Source of the DNA: Gentiana macrophylla
Lineage: Eukaryota; Streptophyta; Magnoliopsida; Gentianales; Gentianaceae
NCBI GenBank assembly: GCA_026214975.1
Contig: JAOBSW010001169.1
Location: forward strand, 103,185-167,184
DNA length: 64,000 bases
Reading direction: 5' to 3'
Position numbers and translations under genes: made by a program. Below, one piece after another: positions 43,427 to 55,748 of the stretch; within the stretch, counting starts at the first letter, position 1, and each line of letters opens with the position of its first letter. Below the pieces are notes generated by a model. The model ran no database searches, was not told the DNA's origin, and saw only the letters and a list, made by a program, of their open reading frames with translations.

Positions 43427-43961
43427 GTACCTTTCAAATCGGAAAATCGTCCGGCAATGAACACCCAAGAAATCCGGCACCACGAACTGCAGCAATTCGG
43501 TGATGAAGAAGGAGTCAGGCCTTCAATTTCTTCTCTTCCACTTCAATCAATTCGGAACCCAATTCGGAGAAAGAAATTCGAAGATGAAGGTGATGAAATT
43601 CGAAGGTGAAATCCTAGTACATCTCAGCAATTTGGTGATGAAATTCGAAGATGAAGGTCTGATTTTTTTCCTACTCGCATAATGTGGTGGTGTTAGGGAT
43701 TTACCGACAGCATCTTTATTACAAAGAAGAAGGAGATATTATTTAGAAACAAAAAGAAGTCAAAATGAAATAATAATTAAATGGAAGGGTAAAACGGGTG
43801 TTTTGTTAAAAGGGAATATTTCATTGAATATTCTCTTTAATGGCTTGATTTTATGATTCTACCTTTAAGTAAAAGCGACAAAGGTGAAGTATATATATTT
43901 TAAAAGCGTAGAAGCGAAAGGGTTTAATAATAGAAACCACAGGGGTAAAGGTGTTTATCCC
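43427..43961 (-). repeat. MULE right terminal inverted repeat
   Basis: About 535 bp inverted relative to 27270-27794. Followed by the TSD copy TAATATAAA at 43962-43970. Confidence 0.93.
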
Positions 43962-43970
43962 TAATATAAA

Positions 43971-44291
43971 TGTGGTGTAAAAGTAAGTTTGTGAATTGTG
44001 ATAGCGTTGTTTTTGTGTCCCAATAATGTCCCGCTCAATTTAACAACTACCGGGCCAAGACAAAAGCAGTAAGCAACAAAAATCAGAATCAAGTGATGGC
44101 CTTTCCACTTCACTCTCCACCTTTGCGCACGGACTCCATTATCTTCTCTTCGTATACTTCCACTCTTTCACTTTACACTAGTTCATGGCCTTTGTTATGT
44201 TTTGAATTCAGCTGAATCTCTCTTTGCTTTCGTCTCTCTCTCTCCTGACTCCTGTCCTGTTTGAGCCTGCAAATTTTCGGACTCCATAAAA
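43971..44291 (+). promoter_or_regulatory. AADC1 proximal promoter and 5' leader, bounded by the MULE
   Basis: Only about 320 bp separate the MULE target duplication from the AADC1 start codon. A TTTCACTTTACAC block at 44166-44178 is shared with the AADC2 leader (57426-57438), marking homologous leader sequence. No clear TATA box lies where AADC2 has one; a TATACTT at 44153 is possible but weak. Confidence 0.5.
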
Positions 44292-47200
44292 ATGTAAGTA
44301 CCTCATTTTCTTTATCATTTCAACTTGGAGGGAATGAATTATCACTGATTTCACTGATTGTTGAAGGGATGGAACGCTTAAGCCAATGGATTCAGAACAA
44401 TTGAGAGAGCATGGGCACAAGATGGTCGACTTTATTGCTGATTATTACAAGACTATCGAGTCTTTCCCGGTTCTCAGCCAAGTTCAGGTTTTGATTCTTC
44501 ACCGCCATTCCCTTTTTTGATTTTCTGTTTCCTACACTTTTCTTCAACAATGATAGTTCCACAAGAGATGTTGTATGTATCAATCAACATTCAACAGTGT
44601 GTGTCTGTCGTTTCATTATTATCTACATTTCACAAACACTTGTTTTAGCCTTTATTAATGTAACTTCTTTGGTGGTCGGTGGTCCTATCAATTTTGTAGA
44701 GTCTTCACTGAATCCGCCTAATGAAAGTTGACACGCGTGCTTAATTTTTTTTTATTTTTTTTTGTTGTTGTTGTTGTTATATCTGGCTTGGGTGCATTCT
44801 TTAGTAAGCTACTTTGGTTTGTGTCATATAATCGTTATACAACACTACAAAAAGCTCCGGTCTTAACGCCCTTACTACTGCTGTGCAGCCTTTCCTTGGG
44901 TTCGTAGAGTCGGGTAGTTAGTGAATTTTATCCATTTTGCCACCGCTATTCTTCATGTGTTAAAGCCTGTGAATGTCTAAATTACTAGTCTCGTGACTCT
45001 TAAGCTTTTGGTTTTCAGAGGAGATGGTAATCAACATGGTATCAAAGCCATGGAGCTTAAATCTTTTAGGATGTGAAATTTAATATAGTATCAGGGTCAT
45101 AGGTTCAGTTCAAACCTGTCGTAAAATGCCACCCTATTTGTGTTGTCCATGCGTTTGATCTCTTTATTTTGCTTGTGTTGTTGGGACGGATTAAAACTGA
45201 GAGGAAGAGGAAAAAAAGACTCCGATCTTCTGGGGCTGGCTAGGGCTTTCGAATCAAAGCATGGGCATCTGCTATTAAGAGGGAGCAGTAGATCGTCGAT
45301 TGAATATCCTTTCCTGTGCTTGTCTTGTATTGAGGTATACCGAAGAAATAAGTCAAAGTAGGTAACAGAAGGGGCTGTTTTTTTATTAGTTCATTTTATT
45401 AAATATAATGGTAGGGAGTAGGCGGTTCGTACTATGACCCCCAAGTAGGAGGATAGGCAGAGCAAGAGCTCTTAAGTCTACCCTTCTTCATTCATCCATT
45501 TAGGCCCGACTAGGAACACGTGGATCCATGGAACCAGCTTCTTACTAGTAGGAGCCAATCAAGTCCAATCTCTGAGATAGAGCTTAGTCTATGTTGTCCT
45601 AGTCCTTTATATGCAGTATGCCTATGTCATTTGTTGGCCAGACTCACACACGAGGAGGCGTGTTAAGGGCTATAAATGTCTCTAAATCACTCACCTCTCA
45701 AATGAGAGCTGACAATTCAACATTACGAGTGGTTTTGGGGATGTGTATATACCACATGAAACAGACGAGAGGATGTTTAGGTTCTAATGGTTTGGTTTGG
45801 TTTGGTTTGTTTTGTTTTGTGTTTATATGATTTCTTATTGATGGTGTAGTGTTTACTTTCTTCTATCAACATTTCTAATTTGATCTAAACTGGGTATCAA
45901 TTATTGGAAACTACACACAGCCTGGGTATCTTCGGGAGCTGTTGCCGGAGTCTGCTCCTGCTCACCCAGATACACTTGAAGATGTTCTCAATGGTATTAT
46001 TCTAATTCACTCTTTTCGCTTTTAGGGATTGCTTTAGTTCCTCTTTTTCTGAGCTTCACGAGGAATGATATGTTAGTCTTTGCTGCTGATATTTTTGTGT
46101 TTGTGATGGCAGATGTTCAGGCAAAAATATTACCTGGAGTTACCCACTGGCAAAGCCCAAATTTTTTCGCGTATTATCCGTCTAATAGCAGTGTTGCTGG
46201 ATTTCTCGGGGAAATGCTTAGTGCAGGAATCAACATGGTAGGATTTAGTTGGATAACTTCTCCTGCAGCGACTGAACTTGAAATGATTGTTCTAGATTGG
46301 TTGGCCAAAGCTCTTAATTTGCCTGAAAGTTTCATGTCAGCGGGTGAGTTTCAAGCAATTTATTATACTCCCAACTCTGCTTGTAGAATATACTCCACAT
46401 ATGGACATCTTGGCTGCAAGCAATCATGTTTACATTCTTGTTTGAGCAAATTAAAAGAAAGATTAGGATGTTGTCCATCACGTATTACTCAAATCAACAG
46501 TAGTTGAAGTCATCTTAGGTTCCACTTCATTGGCTTGTCGTAAATACAGAAGATTTTATAGTTGATTCAGACAGAAGGAAGTTCTTGATCGTTGGTGTGA
46601 CTTGTGAGGAGATCAAGTTACCCCTCTTCTTTTCTATTTCATAAATTAGCATGATATGTTTATCTTTTTGAAGAGCAAGGTTAACATTCGGCACTCTAAG
46701 ATAGGAAGAGTGTTCCCAAGTTTCTTCATTTTTGGGTATTTAAAGTTTTAACCTCCTGGTCATCCAATGAACAGCTTTCTGTTTTGTCAAGGCTAGCCCA
46801 TAATAACGCATGTATATAATTATTTACAAAGTACCCTTATATTTCTCTCCCTAACTATGCTTTTTATCTAGGGTAACCATTGTGATAAATAATGTGTTCT
46901 TCCCTGTGACTTGTGCCTCAGGTCAAGGTGGTGGTGTGATACAAGGCACAGCAAGTGAAGCCGTTTTAGTTGTCCTTTTGGCTGCAAGAGATAAAGTTCT
47001 CAGAAGAGTAGGAAAAGATGCTATTGGAAATCTTGCAGTTTATTGTTCTGATCAAACTCATTCTGCAATTCAAAAAGCTTGCCAGGTGAATACCTTTTCA
47101 TGAACATTGCACAAGCACTTCACATTTTTAGAATGTTCCTTATCCCTATAATTGATATTAGGAAAAAAAGTTTGGTATCATACTTAATATACTATACTTG

Positions 47201-50200
47201 TCTACGTTGCTTGAATAATCATCTCCTTCAAAATCTAAACTTGATTAGAAGGTAAATAATTAAGATGCTTAAACATTTTCTTTCATATGTGAGTTTAAGA
47301 CGAAGAGTTTGACCATCAATAAGCACAAAGCATATAAAGGGCCCGTGCTAACATAAGACACAACAAGACAAATAAAACAGGCCAACACATGGCCAACACT
47401 TATAGGGTGACAATGTTAGCAGCTTGATCGCACGTTCTCATGCTCTATCTTAAATTAGTATCTCTCACAAAGCTTATACCGCTAATCATGTTTGTTAAGA
47501 TACATATGTATACACTAAATTTATTCGTAAGAACTTAAGCTTTATAAAAGTGGTAATTTGTCATGGTATCAGAGAATGACGTCGGGGGACCAAACCCTAC
47601 TCCTGCCTCATTTCAAGCTATTATGCTTTTAATTTGTTTTTTATTTAACTTGTGGGCAGATTGCTGGAATCCATCCAAATAATTGTAGGGCACTAAAGAC
47701 AGATTCTTCTACCGACTATGCTCTTCTGCCTGAATCGCTTGTGGAAGCAATCACACAAGACAGGAAAGCGGGTCTGATTCCCTTTTTTTTGTGCTCTACG
47801 GTATGTAAGCCAAAAAGAGCTGGTGTAGCTTTTGTAAATTTACATTTATAAGTGGGAATTGCTTAGACTTGACGTTTATTGTGTCATATGAACTAATTGG
47901 AACTGCTAACCACCTCTAGGTTCCTATAGGTGTTTTTCAAAGTTTCAGTTTCAGTTTCAGTTAGTTTGATGAGTGCCTAGTGTAGAACTACAAACACGTG
48001 GCATTAAATTGTTTCCCCTTGCTCCCATTTTTCAGTTTTTGTTGGTAGCAATTATCTCATTCAAATCACACTTTTTTTATCTGTGGCAGAGTGGAAGAGA
48101 GAAAATATTCTCATTTTAGAAAAATCTTTGCTGCATGTTTGTTTTCAGGGTATGGCAGTGGCTAGAGTAATTAATATTCATGCTCAGTAATTGTTTTGAA
48201 TCATGGTTTTGATCGTGTTTCCAAACTTAATGTTTGAAATCTAAGTGCTGAAAGATAAAATTTCATTTACAAAGGGTATATTTTTGTTGCCAAGGATACA
48301 CAATTTTTTCTAGCACACTCCAGTGGGTTTTAGGCCTGCCATTGCTATAACAATATTTATGGTGCAAAAGGTTCATATGTTATCCTATTTATCCATTTTA
48401 GTGCCCTGAAAAGGAACCTACTCATTCTCTTGCAGGTTGGTAGTACATCTTCGACAGCTATTGATCCATTGCTTGCACTGGGAAATATTGCGAAGGTTAT
48501 CTCTAAATCAATACTTTCAACCTTTTGAATCTATTCCATTTAAGACACCAGAGGCTGTTTTTTATTTTTTATTTTTATGCTTTGTTGCCTTTTTAGTTTG
48601 TTGTTATTCTGGTGAAAATCTTTGATAAAATTACAAGGATAGAAGTTATGCACAATCTTCTCTCAGACGGAAAATCCTATGGTCCATATAACAACCCGTT
48701 CCTTGTGTTTCAATCGTCCGGCCTTGTTGGTCGCTTTGTTTCACAAACAGATCTGCTTGGTTCTCTTGACATTCATCCATATGCTCGTAGACTTCTTACT
48801 GTTAATGTAATCCCACCCCAAATTTTGCACCTTGTTTCTTTCTTTCCCCAGTAGATACTGTTTGTTCCTTTTCCGCCACAAGACAATGCTACCACGAGTA
48901 CATTACTTCATTGGCACAAGCTTGAATTCAAAAAATCTTCACAACCTTCACTGCTCCAGTTAAAAGGTTGTGTTGTGCATTAGTGCATAAGTACATTATC
49001 TTAAGGGGGTCTTGTAGCTGTACCATGTGACCAGGGGCCACGGGTTCAAGTTGCAAAACAGCCTCTTATGGAATATAGGTAAAGTACCCGACATCGGTTC
49101 TTAGTTGCCGGTCTTTTTCTTGGACCTGCATATGTGGAATGCAGTGAAGCACTTGGCTACCCTTTGGGCGTCTTTATTACGCATATTTGTTAGATTTCGC
49201 TTTAGTGTATACATGGAGAGCTTATCATGCATTCATACGTCATGACAGAGCAATGGAATCTGGTTTCATGTTGATGCTGCATATGCTGGCAGTGCTTTCA
49301 TTTGTCCTGAATTGCGGCACTATATTGATGGGGTTGAAGAAGCTGACTCGTTTAATATGAACGCCCATAAATGGTTTTTGACCAACTTTGATTGCTCTGC
49401 ACTTTGGGTGAAGGTATGAAACTGTGAGCCATTTTCTTCATATTGTTTATAATTTATCTTGGTTAATGCAAATGTTGTTCTCATTGACGCTTAAAAAGGG
49501 AGAAAACCAGAGGACTTTCGATTCACAAAATTCGTTCTAAAAAAGGCGAAAATATTGCTTTGCTATGCATAGGTTTGCTGCAGTTTTAGCGGGTGAAAAC
49601 ATTAACTTCCATCTGTTTTAACTATATACAATCACCTATTTGAAGAAATGCTTTTTTATGCCGGATGAGTTGCAGTATTTTCGCATAGCATTTCCTTTTT
49701 GGCTGATAATGAAGAAGCATAATAGTAGTATAGGTACATGAAGCATCCTTTTCTGGAAGTGCTTGTTTTTTTTCCTTCCGATGTTCAACAATTACCTTTC
49801 AGGTCAACGAATAGATTGGGAAATTCTATTTTAAAAATATGCATATTCTTATCCATTATATTGAAGTCCAGTTGTAATGGCGAGAGACTAAAACTATGCG
49901 ATAAGTGTTTTTCTCTCTCAGAAAAATAATTGTTAAAGTTATCTTCTTTAGCATGCATAAAGAGTAACTGTTGCTTGCTATCGTATACCTTGTCGGAGGT
50001 AGTTTCTACTGTGGAAGGTTGTTTTCATGGACAAGAATTCATGGGTGATATCTCATGGAGAAAACCTTATTCTAATGGCTGAGGTTTCACTTAGTTCGAT
50101 TGTATTATACTGGAAGAGTAGCTCTGTGTCAGTTCAATTTTAAATATGTTCAACCCTTTCTTCTTTATTTTTCATAGGAACTGCTTCAGTGAGTATAATT

Positions 50201-51542
50201 TTCAATGCTTGTTCTTTTCTCCTCAAATCGTTATTTCAGTTTGATTACTTCAAAAAGTTATGATGTAATTTCTGCTTGTATCATGCGTTCTGTTCTCTCT
50301 AAACACAAGTGCATGTTATTGCGAAACCTGTATTGTTTTCTGCTTTTTCTTGTGCTCCAAGTGTTTAGTTAAGGGGAAAAAAATGAAGTACTCTGGTAGT
50401 TATTTTTTTTTCTGCAATTGCTACATGGAATTTATGAGTTCTGCTTTGACAGGATCGAAGTGCTCTGATTCACTCATTGTCAACAAATCCTGAGTTCCTA
50501 AAAAATAAAGTAAGGAATTTAAAAAACTTTTCTTCAATTACTCTTTCAGAATGTCAAGTGAAAAGAAGAAATCATGCTACAGATGTCTCTCAGTTTATCA
50601 TCTATTATTGGATCAGACATGCATTTTTTTTCATGCGTTCTCTTTTCTCATTACTTTAGAGACGCGTAGTGATGAAAGCTAACACTCTAGACATTTCTGA
50701 TTTTCTGATTCCATTTTCAATCATTTTCTTTATAACATTTCTATGGTTTAACCTGCCTGCTTAGTTTTACGCTCCTAAATTCATTTTATTTTTTTCTTAT
50801 GCCTTGTTGAAAGAGGGTCGGTATCTTAATGGAAGTCACTGGGGTTTAATACCAGAATTATCGATGCCTAGTGTAGCAGTGTTGCACTCTAGCATTCTTC
50901 TGATAAATTAAAAGCATAAGATGGCTTCTCTTTGCAGAGTGAGAGTTCAAATGTCTCTATGTAATATGTTGTTACAGATGCAATTAATCCAAGAGGATTC
51001 GAATCAAGCGTGTCTTGATTTTATGAGCCTAGATTTGCTTTAATCTTTGTCTCACATTCTGGAATATCAATTTTACCGTGCAAATTTTCATCTTGATATG
51101 TATTTTGCAGCTAAAGCATTAGCATGGTTGTTAGTGTCGCTGGGTTGCTTATTTTTTTTACTTTTGTGTGCTGATACGATACTTTGTGAGCTTCTTTTAA
51201 CTTCAGAAAAATGACAGTAGCATATGATTTTCAGGCTTCTGAGAATAACACGGTTGTTGATTATAAAGACTGGCAAATTCCCCTTGGCCGCAGGTTCAGG
51301 TTTGTCTCCAGACACGGCTTTTCTTCTCACTATATGGTTTCAACCATAAACTTTTGTGTCCCTGTATTTTTTTGTAAGTAAAATTTCATTCTTCAACTAA
51401 AAATAAGCAATTAATTGAAGACATACGAGTAAAATATCCATGATTCTTAAGCAAGTTGGGACAGTTTGTTTTGTCGGCAAATATAAAACTTAATTAGGCT
51501 CGTCTTTCTTCATATCAGATATTCTGGATTTTGATATGCCTT

Positions 51543-51605
<63 letters not shown>

Positions 51606-52544
51606 AGAAAACACAATGAATGAATGAAAGCTACTAGTTTGTAGTTAGGCCCTTAGATTTCCGTTCAGTATCTACACGAAAGGTAGACGACATCATGACT
51701 AGCAGCTACTAGTGTGTGTTTTTGTTCCCCTTAATGTCTAATTTCATCTGTTTTACAGATCCTTAAAACTGTGGATGGTATTGAGACTTTATGGAGTGGA
51801 AAATCTACAAGCTTACATAAGAAATCACATTAACTTGGCCAAGCAATTTGAAGACATGGTTTCTCGAGACCCAAGATTTGAGGTATGAAAGCTATCATGC
51901 ACAGTTAGAGTTCCGTGGTTACATCGATATGCTTCTGGTTTTTACTTTTTTTTTTTTTTTTGCAGGTTGTGACTCCGAGAAAATTTGCACTAGTATGTTT
52001 CCGCCTTGTGCATCCACAGAAAGACCAAGAGTACACAAACAAACTCAACCGTGATCTATTGGATGCTGTAAACTCAAGCGGAAAGATCTATCTTTCTCAC
52101 ACTGTAATGCTCATTATTTTTTGTCTATTGCTATGTCAAAACACTAGTGCATCTACATGCACGCCCTTTTCAACCATACAGAGTCATATGAACTGTTGAT
52201 ATTGTGATGAGTGGTGAGACCCATCAATCGATCAACGTCTCAGATACAATGAGTGCGGTTAAGGGTATAATTATACCCATAATCTGAATCCGTCGTTCAA
52301 AATCAAATCTCGGATGATGTGTGTGGCTACTGGCTGGCTATGTAGCCTTGTTGTCCAATTTCTTGCTCAAACTTCATTAAGCCCCTCATGCTTTTGACCA
52401 ATATATATAAATATAATGCAGGTTTTATCAGGTAAATATACATTGCGATTGGCAGTTGGAGCACCGTTGACAGAAGAGAGACATATAACTGCAGCTTGGA
52501 AAGTGTTTGAAGACGAAGCTACCTCTCGTCTGGCTACACTCTAG
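44292..52544 (+). CDS. Aromatic-L-amino-acid decarboxylase (AADC1), 13 exons, complete
   Basis: Exons: 44292-44293, 44367-44487, 45921-45993, 46113-46343, 46922-47085, 47660-47800, 48436-48495, 49249-49413, 50453-50509, 51235-51299, 51759-51882, 51966-52103, 52422-52544, giving 487 codons, about the family length. The start codon is split: AT in exon 1, G in exon 2. The resulting start, [20 protein letters not shown], fits the family N-terminus. Group II PLP decarboxylase features are [39 protein letters not shown] (PLP-contacting Asp273) and [14 protein letters not shown] (Schiff-base Lys305). The catalytic loop is [15 protein letters not shown] with Tyr348; in plants Tyr here goes with decarboxylation and Phe with aldehyde synthase activity. 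It should convert tyrosine, DOPA or tryptophan to the amine in the cytosol; the substrate cannot be decided here. Confidence 0.93.
51547..51602 (+). repeat. (TA)28 microsatellite in AADC1 intron 10
   Basis: A pure TA dinucleotide run of 56 bases. Confidence 0.95.
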
Positions 52545-53429
52545 TCTAGACGAAAGAAAGACGCCGTTCTACTCATAATTTTTTTAAGCTTTTTTTTTTT
52601 TATCATTGTTGATGATTGATATTACCCTTTGGTTACTCTGTTGCATTTTGTGATTCCATTATTGCCAAGGGAGGTTGTTCCATCTTCCTTTTTTTTTCTT
52701 TTTCTTTATTTGAAAATAATGTTTCAACTTTCTTAAATGCCAGTTTTGGCCCTCTAGCTTTTCTCCTGTTAGAATAAAAAGGGGTTTGGTTGGTGCACTG
52801 CATTGAAAATACTCGATTCCTCTTAATTTGAAGTCCTTTTTAAATATTTACATACAAATCATGACATGAAAACTAATTGATAATTCAATTTTGAATGTAT
52901 TAGGATGAAAATGACCTTTCACCTAGAAGATAATAAAAGAAGAAATATATACACAACATTATAAAAAACCAAAAAGCCTTTATTAAATATAGAACATAAA
53001 ACATGGTGTGTTTTCAATTACTCTTAAGATTTGGCTGATTTTGAACTTGGGTGATGTGGTATGAAATATTAGTGATGTAAATGTGTTGGCCGTTTTTCTT
53101 GTTAGAGTGGATGTTTAATAAAATGAACAAGTATATTTATTTCAAGCAAAGAAACAAGTTGCATAATTCATACCATGACCACGTTGTTCTACCCATTCTT
53201 TAAGTTTTTCTCTTATTTTATTTTTAATCATTGTTGATTGATAAAACATTACCCTTGGAGAGGTTTTTTTTTTTTTTTTTTGGAAAAATTGTTCTATCTT
53301 TTTTTTTTTTTTTTTTAATTAAAGAAACTGGTTCTTAATCAATTTCTTTTGTAAACATATGGATTTTTTTTTTTTTTTTATTTTATATTTTTATGAAAGC
53401 TTTTCTTAAATTATAAGTCTTTTTTTAAA
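52545..53429 (+). other. AADC1 3' flank
   Basis: Presumed 3' UTR and downstream DNA. T-rich tracts (for example at 53263-53281, 53299-53316 and 53366-53380), no gene. Confidence 0.5.
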
Positions 53430-53431
53430 TA

Positions 53432-53565
53432 CTCCCTCCGTTTTTTTTAACCGTCACATTTGATATACTTTTTTGGATAAACCTGGTCACTTTTTAGCTT
53501 AAGATTAGTCATTTTTTTGGATGAACCTGGACATCAAATGTGACATGTAGAAAAAACGGAGGGAG
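53432..53565. mobile_element. Stowaway-like MITE (134 bp)
   Basis: Terminal inverted repeats CTCCCTCCGTTTTTT and AAAAAACGGAGGGAG flanked by TA on both sides (53430-53431 and 53566-53567). These are the CTCCCTCCG ends and TA duplication known for Stowaway (Tc1/mariner-type) MITEs. Inner arms (TCACATTTGAT / ATCAAATGTGA) also pair, so the whole element can fold. Confidence 0.9.
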
Positions 53566-53567
53566 TA

Positions 53568-55740
53568 TTATCATGAAAACTAATCAATAATTCATTTTTT
53601 TTTTATGTATTAGGGTGAAAATGACCTTTCACTACACTTAGATATTAAAACTAATATACTATATCAAAAATCCAAAAATCCTTTAAATATTAGGTAAAAT
53701 AGAAACACGCGCAATTAAATATTGAATCGGTTCTCATAAAGAAGTATATTATTTCAAGCAAAGAAACAAGTTGAACAAATTATTTTAGGGGACATCACAT
53801 ATCACGTTATTATACTTTAGGTAAGATTTGACTTTAGAAATGTTGAAAAATAAAGGAGCAATGGTCTAAAAGGACACAAAATATACTTAATTAGGCAAAT
53901 AGGACAGCTTCAACTTTTAATTGTTTATAAGGATACAAAATTAGTGTATGGACAAATCTAATCTCAATTAATATATAAATAAATAAAAATTGGCGTTGAT
54001 ATTGATCATGTTTGGAAAGGGTTAGAAATCGTAAAAGTGCAAATAACTGTTGCGCGCATTACCTGAGCCAGGAAGAGGGAAATCGATACAGAGCCGTTTA
54101 AGACCGTGCAAAGCGCTTGCATTGAATCTGTTTTTGGGAAATAATGTGTTTTGAGCCCCGAGACCGGTTTTGAATGTTGTTTCTTGATATAATAACATTA
54201 AATGAACACGAACAAGCCATGATTTAGCTTCTGATGCGTTTAGTTCCGGCACCGAATGGATTCTTTATAAGAGTTGAAGTTCGGGACCTTCGGAAGAGCA
54301 TGATTGGCTTGTGCTTTGATGAATTAGAGTTCATCAATGTCTGTGTATGTGGTTAGGACGTGGGGTCTAGATGTCTAAGTGAGGGAGTAGGGCTGTTAAG
54401 TGAAATTTGCCTTGAAAACACATAGGTGGTTAGTTAATGGCTAATAAAATACATATTTGTGTAGTAAAAGACTAAACATCATGTCATTCTTAGTAAGGCA
54501 CAAGTTTATATCGTGATGTGTGGCGGTCAGTGAAAGTGAATAACTTCGTAGGTTTACAAGACCCCAAGTATGGAGGGACTTCGCCGAACGTGTACACTAT
54601 CGGGGCTAGTCCGTGGCTATTGATGTGATCCACTAATAGGTTGCAAACGATACCTCGTGGTGGGTAGCACCATGCGTAGTGTCCTTGAATGCTGATGTAA
54701 CAAAGATAAGCTAAGTTAGAAACCAATATGCACGACATGTTGATGAGCATGAAGTAAACCCTAGAGTTGAGTCGGTCTCACAAAGATAATGTAATAATCA
54801 TGAATCATGCTTTATAATCTTGTTTAATACAATAGCTTTTGTCTCTTGTTGGGTACCTTTGTACTTACCTCAAATGCATGTTTGTTTGTGTTTGGGGATG
54901 AAAAGATACACATGTTGATCTTGAGTTCGACGAGGATCTCGAGGAAGACGTTTGATGATGTTATGCTTGATGTTTCCTTTTCTCTTTTTATCAAATGATG
55001 TTGTACTAATCTATGACGTTGATACATTCTAAATAAATGTTGTATAACTATTTGGAACTTGTTGTAAAATAAGGTTGTTGTACTTCCTTTTAAAACATCT
55101 TACGTTTATAAGATTTGTTTATCGTTGTAATAAGTTATCGTTCCATCTTTAGTCGGTTGCTTTCCATTCTTGTTACCTCAAAAAAGTTGAATCAAAGATT
55201 ATGGGTTGTCGGGAAAGATTCTCTCTTTTAAAAATTCACATTAATTATGCACGATTCCACAAACCTCGTAAGTAGTTGATTCCATCTTGAGTGTTTTTTG
55301 TTTTTGTATTTTTTTTGTGTTTTTTGTTTTTGTTTTTAGAGAAGTATTCCACTCTAAGTATATATATAATTTTTGGATAGATCCGAATCAAATTCAATAT
55401 GTAACCAACTTGATCATGTGTATGCTTTAAGTTTCTCTGATCTTTTAAAAGCCAATATGTAACGTTGTTTCACTACGTAAAATTGTTGCAAATTCATAGA
55501 TGGGTGTAAGTTATGGTATCTAAATTTTGAGAGAATTTGCCACCCCTAGAGAAGTTGATCGGCATTTTTTCTGGCGCCCAGTATTGCCAGGGCGATAAAA
55601 TTATTGCCAAAGCATGAATCATAAGAAATATACGTAAATACAAAATTACCCTTGTCTTCTTCCTCTAGTCACGCAGTCTGTTAAAAAGAAAAAAAGAAAT
55701 TTTCATAGAGCTTTCGTAACCTCACATCAACTACAATCCC
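53568..55740. other. Intergenic DNA between the AADC paralogues
   Basis: No gene supported. Short minus-strand frames at 54022-54252 and 54490-55027 show no family resemblance. The stretch 54470-55060 has unique sequence of more even composition than its surroundings and might be an old LTR or gene remnant, but nothing confirms it. Confidence 0.4.
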
Positions 55741-55748
55741 ATCAACAA

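Larger units (their letters stand above)
27270..43961 (-). mobile_element. Mutator-like element (MULE) with long TIRs, GRF ORF and chimeric transposase
   Basis: The ends are GGGATAAACACCTTTACCCC at 27270 and its reverse complement ending at 43961. They are flanked by the perfect 9-bp duplication TAATATAAA (27261-27269 and 43962-43970), the TSD size of Mutator elements. The terminal inverted repeats extend about 525-535 bp. Inside are a GRF zinc-finger ORF (+ strand, split by a gypsy element) and a MuDR-type transposase (minus strand, its catalytic half replaced by apyrase sequence). Without the gypsy insertion it is about 6.4 kb. It is unlikely to be autonomous. Confidence 0.95.
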
